Translations under genes and position numbers: made by a program | Notes under the pieces: model-generated | Seen by the model: the letters and a program-made list of their open reading frames with translations, nothing else | Told to the model about the DNA's origin: nothing | The model's database searches: none | Shown here: positions 1 through 5,338 of the stretch, in pieces | How positions within the stretch are numbered: the first letter of the stretch is position 1 | Layout: every line of letters starts with the position of its first letter | Source of the DNA: Bacteroidota bacterium | GTDB taxonomy: Bacteria; Bacteroidota; Bacteroidia; Chitinophagales; LD1 | Reading direction: 5' to 3' | DNA length: 5,700 nucleotides | Assembly: GCA_018267355.1 (NCBI GenBank) | Contig: JAFDYP010000313.1 | Coordinates: 1-5,700, forward strand

Positions 1-191
1 ATAGAGCAGGACAGGGAGTCATTATCTTTCAGGGCACAATTGATGTCCGCTTCCATACTGCTGGCGGCTTTCACCGTATAGTTTATGGTGCCTGTTGTGT
101 TGTTGTTGTAGCAGTGGCAAGTGTACGCTTTGCGGCAGCCGCTGCCCCCTATCAGGACGGCTACAGCGAGCAGGAGTATGAGCTTCTTCAC
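1..191 (-). CDS. small cysteine-rich lipoprotein, N-terminal part (3' end outside window)
   Basis: The frame starts at GTG (191-189) and stays open to the window edge, giving 63 codons plus two bases. An in-frame TAA lies five codons upstream and no ATG lies between, so GTG is the only reasonable start. The product begins MKKLILLLAVAVLIGGSGC: two lysines, a hydrophobic core and a lipobox with Cys19, as expected for a signal-peptidase II lipoprotein. The mature part has further cysteines at 25, 27, 52 and 62, including a YTCHCY motif. From general knowledge, small lipoproteins with a (K)xYTCxC start recur in Bacteroidota, but I know of no function. It lies 86 bases downstream of the S8 protease on the same strand. 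A competing frame starting at ATG 255 gives a low-complexity HRHHK/QQQ-type protein and ends at 22; I take that one as the shadow. The lipoprotein signature is clear; the function is unknown. Confidence 0.72.
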   Translation of the reverse strand, partial: MKKLILLLAVAVLIGGSGCRKAYTCHCYNNNTTGTINYTVKAASSMEADINCALKDNDSLSCS

Positions 192-277
192 AGAGTATGG
201 TATTTAAAGATGATATAGATACCAGCAAAATGGGCAAATAAATAGTGAGATGCAAATGGCAGCTATCTTTATCAGTG

Positions 278-1957
278 TCACAGCTTCTCCAGTCTATACT
301 TCCTCACCCTATTGATACTAAGGATGTAGACGCCTGCGGCGAGGTTGACGGGTGGAGCGATCTCCCAGATGTTATTGGTAAAGGTGATGGTCTGTGCGGA
401 TCCGCTCCACACCTTTTGGCCTGAGATGTCGTAGAGTTCTGCTGTATTGAGGCTATCGTGCAGCAGGTCTGTCATGACGATCTTTAGTGTACTGGTAAAG
501 GGATTGGGGAAGACGCGGGTATAGTTGACATAGGTCAGTGTGTCCTGCGGGTAGAGTTCCTTTAGTTTGTCATAGGCCATACCAAAGTCAGGTATGCCGT
601 AGCCATAGTCTGCATCAGGGTGGGTGTACTGTGTACAGCTCTGGCGGACGATGTCTACCAGCTCCATATTGGGTACAGAAGGGAAGGCTTGCCTCAGGCA
701 GGCGAAGGCTCCCGCCGTGATCGGCCCGGAAAAAGAGGTGCCATAATTTGCAATGACCGTGTTGGACGGGCTGACCAGATTGGCGGGAGCGCCCTGGGCG
801 CATACGTCGGGTTTCACCTGCCCAGAGGCGTTGGGCCCACGGCTGCTGAAAGAGGCGATCTGTGCAGACGGAGCTACCGCCCCTACGGTCACTCCGCTAT
901 CAGCGTCACCCGGAGTGGCTATATAGTGCCAGGCGTTTGCACCTTCATTGCCGGCACTGTTTACTACTATGATGCCCTTGGAGGCGGCTGTATTCACCGC
1001 ACGTGCTATGGGTGTGGTATGGCCTGTCATGTCTGCATAGGTGTGGCTGTCTGCAGAGTCTGACTGGTCAAACGTGGTATAGCCCAGCGAGGTGGAGAAG
1101 ACATCTGCCCCCATGCTGTCTGCGCGCTCTGCCGCCGCGGCCCAGTAGTACTCCTCTGCGATGGTCTCAGACCTGTTATCCTCCGTCTGGAAGAGCATGA
1201 ACTGCGCATTGGGCGCAGTACCTACGATCTTGTAGGGTACATTGGCGGCTATGCAGGAGAAGGTCTCCTCACCATGCGGGTTAGCACGCGGATTGCCATA
1301 CACCTCAAAGGTGTCAAAGACAAAGTTCCAGGTATAGAGCAGCCTCCCCTCATCAAATACGCGACGCATGTAGTGGCTGCTGTCTGCATAGAGGAAGCCT
1401 GCATCCATGATGGCTATGACCACGCTGTCTCCCCAGTAGCCGAGGCCATGGAGGCGATCCAGGTGTATCATAGTGGTCTGGCGTGTAGCCGCTCCATAAA
1501 AGGTACTGTCTGTAGTAGGTGGCGCAGCTTTGCTGATGAGAGGTGCATCGAGCGCTTTGTACATGGTATTGGCTCCGCCGCGGCTGAGTACTTTCACCGA
1601 TGAGACAAAGGGAAAAGCCTCTATGCGCGTGACCACCGATATATCATCGGTACGGATCAGCAGGCCATTGGTCCAGCGCAGCGTAGCAGCTACGCGGCAG
1701 AGCGGTGCTATCTGGCGTACATAGGCACCGCTGACGGGGATGTCATTTGGCGCTATGGGTATGTGCTGCTGCCTGCGCCGCTCCAGCGCTTTGGGCGAGA
1801 GGAAAGCCTCCGGGTGCCCCAGCGTATATTGGCTTTGCTCTTTGTCACGCAGCTGTACATAGCAGGTATATGTCTGGGCTATGGAGGGCTGTGACAGGAG
1901 CAGTGTGAGGACTGACAGGATGAGGACCAGAGGAGCGCGCGAGGTAGCGTTTATCAT
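278..1957 (-). CDS. secreted S8 (subtilisin-like) serine protease with T9SS type A C-terminal sorting domain
   Basis: This 559-residue protein is a subtilase exported in two steps. Residues 1-27 form a Sec signal peptide ending SIA, with Gln28 at the expected new N-terminus; many Bacteroidota exported proteins start with Gln, which is cyclised to pyroglutamate. Residues 29-125 look like a propeptide. The catalytic domain spans about 160-465. The Asp is D185 in IAIMDAG, the His is H228 in NPHGEE, the oxyanion Asn is N337 in NSAGNEG, and the Ser is S408 in YGTSFSGP. All catalytic residues are present, although the usual HGT and GTSMAxP motifs read HGE and GTSFSGP. Residues 482-559 match the Por secretion-system tail: VFPNPF, ELYDISGQKVWSG, LAAGVYILSI, then a basic end (RKYRLEKL). 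The tail implies crossing of the outer membrane by T9SS, with release or surface anchoring. It lies 48 bases downstream of the 246-residue lipoprotein gene and shows no clear promoter of its own, so co-transcription is likely. The substrate is unknown. Confidence 0.95.
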   Translation of the reverse strand: MINATSRAPLVLILSVLTLLLSQPSIAQTYTCYVQLRDKEQSQYTLGHPEAFLSPKALERRRQQHIPIAPNDIPVSGAYVRQIAPLCRVAATLRWTNGLLIRTDDISVVTRIEAFPFVSSVKVLSRGGANTMYKALDAPLISKAAPPTTDSTFYGAATRQTTMIHLDRLHGLGYWGDSVVIAIMDAGFLYADSSHYMRRVFDEGRLLYTWNFVFDTFEVYGNPRANPHGEETFSCIAANVPYKIVGTAPNAQFMLFQTEDNRSETIAEEYYWAAAAERADSMGADVFSTSLGYTTFDQSDSADSHTYADMTGHTTPIARAVNTAASKGIIVVNSAGNEGANAWHYIATPGDADSGVTVGAVAPSAQIASFSSRGPNASGQVKPDVCAQGAPANLVSPSNTVIANYGTSFSGPITAGAFACLRQAFPSVPNMELVDIVRQSCTQYTHPDADYGYGIPDFGMAYDKLKELYPQDTLTYVNYTRVFPNPFTSTLKIVMTDLLHDSLNTAELYDISGQKVWSGSAQTITFTNNIWEIAPPVNLAAGVYILSINRVRKYRLEKL

Positions 1958-2005
1958 TACTTAAAGGTCGCTAATATAGGGGACATGAAATGCTAAAAAA
2001 GCTTG

Positions 2006-2746
2006 CTAGTTGCCATAGGCGTGCAGCCTCCAGCGGATACGAAAGCCCGTGGCCTTGTTAGGTGTATTCCACGAGGCAGACACATCCTGCTTATTGATCA
2101 CCTCCCACTCCTTGTACATGAGGCCTACATGCAGGGCGTAGGTCTCACGGCTGAGCTTCTTATTGATGAGATTCTCTTCATTGACCTCAGTGACCACCAG
2201 CGCTGAGTCAAAGCCGAGGCCATTGATAGCTTTGGGACTATTGACCTCTGAGTAGGTATAGGTCCAGCCTGCATAGGTCTGGTAGATGTCTGAGGTGGTA
2301 TCAGAGGCGGGCAGGTAGCTATTACCATTCCATGTGATGCCATTCACAGGAGGGAAGACCAACTTGATAAAGTGCAGGTCATCTTCTACCTTCTCATACG
2401 TATTGCGCGTGCGGAAGCTGTACCAGGCGCGGTCTACTACGCTCAGTGAGCTGATGGTGTCATAGCGCTTGCTCACCTCTATGCGGTAGGCCACATTGCC
2501 CAGGTTGTCATAAAAGGAATCGGATATCAGCTCCTGTATCTGGTAGTGTACTGTATCTACGGTCTGCACCGGGTCCGAATAGCTGTAGGTGATAGAGTCT
2601 ACATCATAGATCAGGTAGTGGCCTACATGCTGGGGCGCATAGTCATAGAGCATGGGCGAGAGGGTCATCTTGTCGGTGTCCTGCTTGCATCCGGCCAGTG
2701 CCAGCAGGGCTGCTATGATAAGGCTATAAGAGACTCTACGGGTCAT
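2006..2746 (-). CDS. lipoprotein of unknown function, 246 residues
   Basis: The frame is open from 2827, but the convincing start is the ATG at 2746-2744. From there the protein begins MTRRVSYSLIIAALLALAGC, a textbook lipoprotein signal with LAGC lipobox and Cys20. The 27 residues added by the upstream ATG would bury this signal. The mature part is about 226 residues, rich in Tyr, Asp, Thr and Ser with alternating hydrophobics, suggesting beta structure. Recognisable stretches include GHYLIYDVDSI near the start, HFIKLVFPPVNGITWNG in the middle, VGLMYKEWEVI, and a C-terminal HAYGN. From memory this resembles a family of uncharacterised Bacteroidota lipoproteins with an early W/LIYxVDSI and a late VGLxYKE motif; I cannot verify this here. 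It lies 125 bases after mnmA and 48 bases before the S8 protease, so it probably forms a unit with the protease. The envelope location is well supported. No enzyme motif is visible and the function is unknown. Confidence 0.85.
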   Translation of the reverse strand: MTRRVSYSLIIAALLALAGCKQDTDKMTLSPMLYDYAPQHVGHYLIYDVDSITYSYSDPVQTVDTVHYQIQELISDSFYDNLGNVAYRIEVSKRYDTISSLSVVDRAWYSFRTRNTYEKVEDDLHFIKLVFPPVNGITWNGNSYLPASDTTSDIYQTYAGWTYTYSEVNSPKAINGLGFDSALVVTEVNEENLINKKLSRETYALHVGLMYKEWEVINKQDVSASWNTPNKATGFRIRWRLHAYGN

Positions 2747-2838
2747 GCGCTGATTTGTATAGACTAAGTTATAAATAAATCGCAACTGTGGTAGGCAGGT
2801 ACATATAGCTAGCACCCTACTGTACAATGTGATACGGC

Positions 2839-2862
2839 CCGGGCAGCCAATAGTTCGCCCGG
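2839..2862 (-). terminator. hairpin after mnmA, possible terminator without U-tract
   Basis: CCGGGC (2839-2844) pairs with GCCCGG (2857-2862) around a 12-base loop, beginning 10 bases beyond the mnmA stop codon. The stem is all G/C. No T-run follows on the minus strand, so it is not a classical intrinsic terminator. It could be a weak terminator or an mRNA 3'-end stabiliser separating mnmA from the lipoprotein gene. Confidence 0.35.
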
Positions 2863-2871
2863 TACGGAGGG

Positions 2872-3984
2872 CTACTTGTCTGCCTCTATGTCAAAGCTGG
2901 AGAAGATATTGCCACCACCTATCACATCGTCTCCCTCATAGAAGACGGCACTCTGGCCCGGCGCGATGGCAGATACCTCGTGCATAAACTCGACCTTGAT
3001 GCGGCCATCCTTTTGATAGAGCAGGCTGGACTCGCCGTCGTGCTTGTAGCGGACCTTGGTCAGTGCCAGGGTACGGTCTGATAGGTGCTCGTACTTCTGC
3101 ATATTGAGGTTGCCTACCCACATGCCATTGCGGTTCAGCTCGTGCTCCTCGCCGAGGACTACGGTATTGGTCTCAGGGATGATCCCGGTGACAAACATCG
3201 GCTTGCCAAAGGCTACGCCGAGGCCTTTCCTTTGTCCTACGGTGTAGAAGGGATAGCCCTTGTGCACACCGAGCTTATTGCCTGCTGCGTCTACGAAGAG
3301 GCCACCGTCTACCCGCGCCTCGAGGTCAGGCATGCGGCGCTTCAGGAAGCCGCGGTAATCATTGTCAGGTACGAAGCATATCTCAAAGCTCTCGGGCTTA
3401 TTGGCTATATCCAGATAGCCCATCTCGCGGGCCATCTGCTTGATCTCCGGCTTGTGGTACTTGCCCATGGGAAACTTGGTGCGGCTCAGGCAGGCCTGAG
3501 AGATACCCCACAGCACGTAGCTCTGATCCTTATTGAGGTCGAGGCCACGGCTGACGTAGTGGCGGCCATTGGCCGCATTCAGCTGGGCATAGTGGCCGGT
3601 GGCTATGAACTCGCAGTCCATAGCGTCAGCCCGTTTGAGCAGGGCCTCCCACTTGATATGTGTGTTGCAGAGGACACACGGATTGGGGGTGCGGCCGGCC
3701 ATATACTCTCCTACAAAGTTGTCTATCACATAGTCGCCAAACTCATCGCGGATGTCTACGATGAAGTGGCTGAAGCCCAGGTCTACGGCTATGGCGCGTG
3801 CATCATTGATAGAGTCCAGTGAGCAGCAGCCGGTCTCTTTCTTGGAGCCGCCGGAGGTGGCATAGTCCCAGGTCTTCATAGTGATGCCTATGACCTCGTA
3901 GCTCTCCTCATGCAGCATGACGGCTGTCACGGTACTATCTATACCGCCGCTCATAGCCACCAGTACTTTTCCTTTCTTGCTCAT
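2872..3984 (-). CDS. mnmA: tRNA-specific 2-thiouridylase MnmA
   Basis: MnmA activates U34 of the tRNAs for Lys, Glu and Gln with ATP and inserts sulfur delivered by a persulfide relay, giving the 2-thio group of (c)mnm5s2U in the cytoplasm. The 370-residue length fits the family (about 360-380). Visible signatures are the PP-loop SGGIDS at 12-17; GCCSLDSINDAR at 52-63, typical of Bacteroidota forms; the first active Cys in NPCVLCN (C106, with an extra C103); TGHYA at 129-133; KDQSYVLWG at 152-160; the second active Cys in FEICF (C203); the GQRKGLG stretch at 250-256; and the C-terminal beta-barrel motif APGQSAVFY at 341-349. Both catalytic cysteines and the ATP loop are intact. The start ATG at 3984 gives the normal N-terminus (MSKKGKVLVAMSGG). 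It is the first gene of the leftward group, with a candidate -7 promoter box only 8 bases upstream of the start. Older annotations may call this gene trmU or a methyltransferase. Confidence 0.97.
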   Translation of the reverse strand: MSKKGKVLVAMSGGIDSTVTAVMLHEESYEVIGITMKTWDYATSGGSKKETGCCSLDSINDARAIAVDLGFSHFIVDIRDEFGDYVIDNFVGEYMAGRTPNPCVLCNTHIKWEALLKRADAMDCEFIATGHYAQLNAANGRHYVSRGLDLNKDQSYVLWGISQACLSRTKFPMGKYHKPEIKQMAREMGYLDIANKPESFEICFVPDNDYRGFLKRRMPDLEARVDGGLFVDAAGNKLGVHKGYPFYTVGQRKGLGVAFGKPMFVTGIIPETNTVVLGEEHELNRNGMWVGNLNMQKYEHLSDRTLALTKVRYKHDGESSLLYQKDGRIKVEFMHEVSAIAPGQSAVFYEGDDVIGGGNIFSSFDIEADK

Positions 3985-3992
3985 CGGGCCTG

Positions 3993-4000
3993 CAAAGATA
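3993..4000 (-). promoter_or_regulatory. candidate Bacteroidota -7 box for mnmA
   Basis: Read on the minus strand, these bases are TATCTTTG, a perfect match to the Bacteroidota -7 consensus TAnnTTTG. No good -33 TTG lies at the usual distance; the nearest candidates are a CTTTAG at about 4016-4021 and a TTG at 4034-4036, which is too far away. Transcription would begin within a few bases of the mnmA ATG, implying a nearly leaderless message. Confidence 0.4.
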
Positions 4001-4023
4001 GGCCATAGCAGCCACTAAAGCTA

Positions 4024-4109
4024 ATGTATGTGGCAACACTGTTTGGTAGGGCAAGTTTTCCGACTATAGAGGGTGGTGATGCGAAAATGACCACCCCTAT
4101 GTATGTGGC
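4024..4109. repeat. 11-base direct repeats bracketing a hairpin
   Basis: ATGTATGTGGC occurs at 4024-4034 and again at 4099-4109. Between them GGGTGGT (4071-4077) pairs with ACCACCC (4090-4096) around a 12-base loop. The unit lies upstream of both divergent promoter candidates. It could be a regulator-binding site or the remains of a small repeat element; the sequence does not decide between them. Confidence 0.4.
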
Positions 4110-4177
4110 TGGTAGTCAATATGGTTTATAAGGTGTTGTAACAGTGTCTTTTGTGGGTAAATATTTAAATGCAAGTA

Positions 4178-4208
4178 TTGGCTGTGATAGTAAAAATTGC
4201 TATATTTG
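4178..4208 (+). promoter_or_regulatory. candidate Bacteroidota promoter (-33 TTG, -7 TATATTTG) for the 4393 gene
   Basis: TTG at 4178-4180 is followed after 20 bases by TATATTTG at 4201-4208. This fits the Bacteroidota housekeeping consensus TTG / TAnnTTTG at close to the normal spacing. Transcription would start near 4213-4216, giving a 5' leader of about 180 bases before the ATG at 4393. Confidence 0.55.
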
Positions 4209-4223
4209 TAATGTCTTTTTGAC

Positions 4224-4265
4224 CGCAAAAGCTTTATAAACGTAAAAGCGCGGAAACGCAAAATC
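4224..4265 (+). repeat. three near-identical 9-base repeats, spaced 16-17 bases
   Basis: CGCAAAAGC (4224-4232), CGTAAAAGC (4241-4249) and CGCAAAATC (4257-4265) follow one another at starts 17 and 16 bases apart, just downstream of the predicted transcription start. The arrangement resembles a multi-site operator or a set of RNA-binding motifs in the leader, but nine-base A-rich words can recur by chance. Confidence 0.35.
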
Positions 4266-4278
4266 GGCAAATGGATAA

Positions 4279-4346
4279 GGCATCAGGTGCCAATGCTTGG
4301 TCGTAGGTCGATGCCCTACTCTGGTGGCGGGTCGCCCTTTCAGGGC
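4279..4346 (+). repeat. GC-rich hairpin cluster in the leader, likely interspersed repeat or attenuator-like element
   Basis: Several stems can form. GGCA (4279-4282) pairs with TGCC (4288-4291). Alternatively GGCATC (4279-4284) pairs with GATGCC (4310-4315). GTAGG (4303-4307) pairs with CCTAC (4315-4319). GCCCT (4334-4338) pairs with AGGGC (4342-4346) on a three-base loop. The last stem runs into TTTA and, 11 bases on, a T-rich stretch, so it could act as a leader terminator. The ending GGGCTTTAAT recurs in the palindromic repeat inside the downstream gene (4829-4838), which favours a genomic repeat family. Confidence 0.4.
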
Positions 4347-4392
4347 TTTAATACAGATTATTTTTTCATTTTCTTAAATCAAAACTGAATCT

Positions 4393-5184
4393 ATGTCAGC
4401 TGAAAACGGAAACCGCTATGCGGAAAAATGGACCTACGAGGCGACCATGAAGGCGCTGGAGAAGATCAACACCTTTGCCATGATGGATGATACGCTCTAC
4501 CTGGGCATGGCGCTGGCCCGTGCGGGCTACTATGATGATATCTGGCGCTATTGGCGCAAAAAATGGGCGCGCAACTATGAGATCATCCATGAGATGAAGA
4601 TGCTGATGCAGCACTTTGAGGCGCAGATATATACCAATACGGCGCATGGCAAGATACCGCTGCGGCTGGGTATCTTCACGCTGCAGCATCACTATGGCTG
4701 GGGCCGGGAGCCGCAGCAGGAGGATGTGAGCTGCCTGGCGGAGGCGGATAAAACACCTCTCCCAACCCTCTCCGAAGGAGAGGGCTTAATGCAAACAGCG
4801 GGCCTCTCCCAACCCTCTCCAAAGGAGAGGGCTTTAATGCAAACAGCCCACCTCTCCCAAACCCTCTCCAAAGGAGAGGGCTTAACAGCCGCTGACTCTC
4901 AAAGGCTTTTTAAAGAAGAAGATTCAAATGTGGAGGCGGTCAGTGTAGATGAAGTCACAACCGAAGCGCAAAATGAAGTAGTAGCGCCTGCTGCGTCAGC
5001 GAAAAGGACGAAGCGCTATCCTATGGAGCTGACGCCGGAGGAGCTGCAGAGGGAGGTGGGGATATCTGATATCCGTGAGATAGAGCGCCGCCTGCGGGAG
5101 GAAGATCCGGAGCTGGCGGAGTTTGACGATATGGATGAAGATATGGAGTGGGAGGTGGAGACGCCGGAGACTTTTAAGAGATAG
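4393..5184 (+). CDS. terminase small-subunit-like (DNA-packaging/HTH) domain protein with repeat-derived linker
   Basis: The 263-residue protein starts at the first ATG after an in-frame TAA (4375). Residues 35-103 recall the phage terminase small-subunit pattern: an HTH-like stretch (LYLGMALARAGYYDDIWRYW), a helix around EIIHEMKMLMQHFEAQIY, then KIPLRLGIFTLQHHYGW, similar to the 'iF.LKn.yGW' end of P22 gp3-type small terminases in Bacteroidota. This is recognition by eye, not a search. Such subunits bind DNA for packaging, but no large terminase, portal or other phage gene is nearby, so a relic or host-adopted DNA-binding role is as likely. Residues about 122-165 are encoded by three tandem palindromic repeats (PLPTLSEGEGLMQTAG, LSQPSPKERALMQTAH, LSQTLSKGEGL). 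The C-terminal part is acidic and helical (PEELQREVGISDIREIERR, then EFDDMDEDMEWEVE). Its end may have been altered by a small insertion. The coding call is fairly firm; the function is tentative. Confidence 0.72.
   Translation: MSAENGNRYAEKWTYEATMKALEKINTFAMMDDTLYLGMALARAGYYDDIWRYWRKKWARNYEIIHEMKMLMQHFEAQIYTNTAHGKIPLRLGIFTLQHHYGWGREPQQEDVSCLAEADKTPLPTLSEGEGLMQTAGLSQPSPKERALMQTAHLSQTLSKGEGLTAADSQRLFKEEDSNVEAVSVDEVTTEAQNEVVAPAASAKRTKRYPMELTPEELQREVGISDIREIERRLREEDPELAEFDDMDEDMEWEVETPETFKR
4756..4890 (+). repeat. three tandem copies of a 47-48 base palindromic repeat inside the coding sequence
   Basis: The copies begin at 4756, 4803 and 4851, each starting CCTCTCCCAA. Each carries a perfect 8-base stem, CCCTCTCC with GGAGAGGG, on a three-base loop (4766-4784, 4813-4831 and 4862-4880). 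The stem is followed by GCTTAAT or GCTTTAAT and, in the first two copies, GCAAACAGC. The third copy is shortened after GCTTAACAGCC. CTCTCAAAGGCTTTTTAA (4896-4913) may be a fourth, decayed copy. One-base indels between copies shift the reading frame, yet no stop is created. Palindromes of the form CCCTCTCC-AAA-GGAGAGGG are, from memory, common interspersed repeats in Bacteroidota, usually between genes. Confidence 0.85.
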
Positions 5185-5277
5185 TTTTTGTCTGATGGAT
5201 TGGCTTTGTAGCGTTGCAAACGCTATACAGGGGTGCCACGCGATGCATTCACGCGGCAGAGAAGCGACGCCGGAGAC
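5160..5277 (+). repeat. possible small inserted element bounded by a 12-base direct repeat, with two hairpins
   Basis: GACGCCGGAGAC occurs at 5160-5171, seven codons before the end of the terminase-like gene counting the stop, and again at 5266-5277. The 94 bases between hold TAGCGTT/AACGCTA (5209-5215 with 5219-5225, loop GCA) and an interrupted stem TGCC..GCG / CGCGGCA (5234-5258). If the 12-base repeat is a target duplication, the insertion supplied the present last codons (TFKR and stop). Removing it would let the gene read on to a TGA at 5315-5317. The 10-base core also occurs at 5031-5040 in the same gene, which weakens the case. Confidence 0.35.
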
Positions 5278-5281
5278 ATAT

Positions 5282-5314
5282 CACCATCGTCCACAGCAGT
5301 CCGCGCGGATGGTG
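5282..5314 (+). other. hairpin upstream of the membrane-protein gene
   Basis: CACCATC (5282-5288) pairs with GATGGTG (5308-5314). The loop contains most of the self-complementary CCGCGCGG (5301-5308). It ends 24 bases before the ATG at 5339 and has no T-run, so it is more likely a leader structure or part of a repeat than a terminator. Confidence 0.35.
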
Positions 5315-5338
5315 TGAAGATAATCGTATCTTGCCCTG

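Larger units (their letters stand above)
3985..4392. other. divergent intergenic region (408 bases) without a gene
   Basis: The region separates the leftward mnmA group from the rightward terminase-like gene. I see no protein-like frame and no tRNA or other familiar RNA gene. Reading left to right it contains the mnmA -7 box, an 11-base direct repeat bracketing a hairpin (4024-4109), an AT-rich stretch (about 4157-4175), a rightward promoter candidate (4178-4208), three 9-base repeats (4224-4265), a hairpin cluster (4279-4346) and a T-rich stretch (4358-4375) just before the 4393 start codon. Confidence 0.7.

Noticed and set aside
22..255. 77-residue minus-strand frame starting at ATG 255
   Set aside because: It overlaps the lipoprotein frame starting at GTG 191. 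Its Gln/His/Arg-rich downstream part looks like a frame-shifted reading, while the other frame has a clean lipobox signal peptide.
192..277. Promoter for the small lipoprotein
   Set aside because: The best minus-strand match (TTTATTTG) has one mismatch to the -7 consensus and no TTG at the right distance, so it is not supported.
620..1063. 147-residue plus-strand frame and shorter ones nearby
   Set aside because: They are antisense to the subtilase catalytic domain and show no protein-like features.
2747..2827. 27-residue upstream extension of the 246-residue lipoprotein
   Set aside because: It would place the lipoprotein signal in the interior of the protein. The internal ATG gives a standard signal and lipobox.
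3085..3822. 245-residue plus-strand frame
   Set aside because: It lies entirely antisense to mnmA, which is unmistakable, and has no family features of its own.
4756..4890. CRISPR array
   Set aside because: The three copies are contiguous tandem units with no unique spacers, lie inside an open frame, and have no cas genes nearby.
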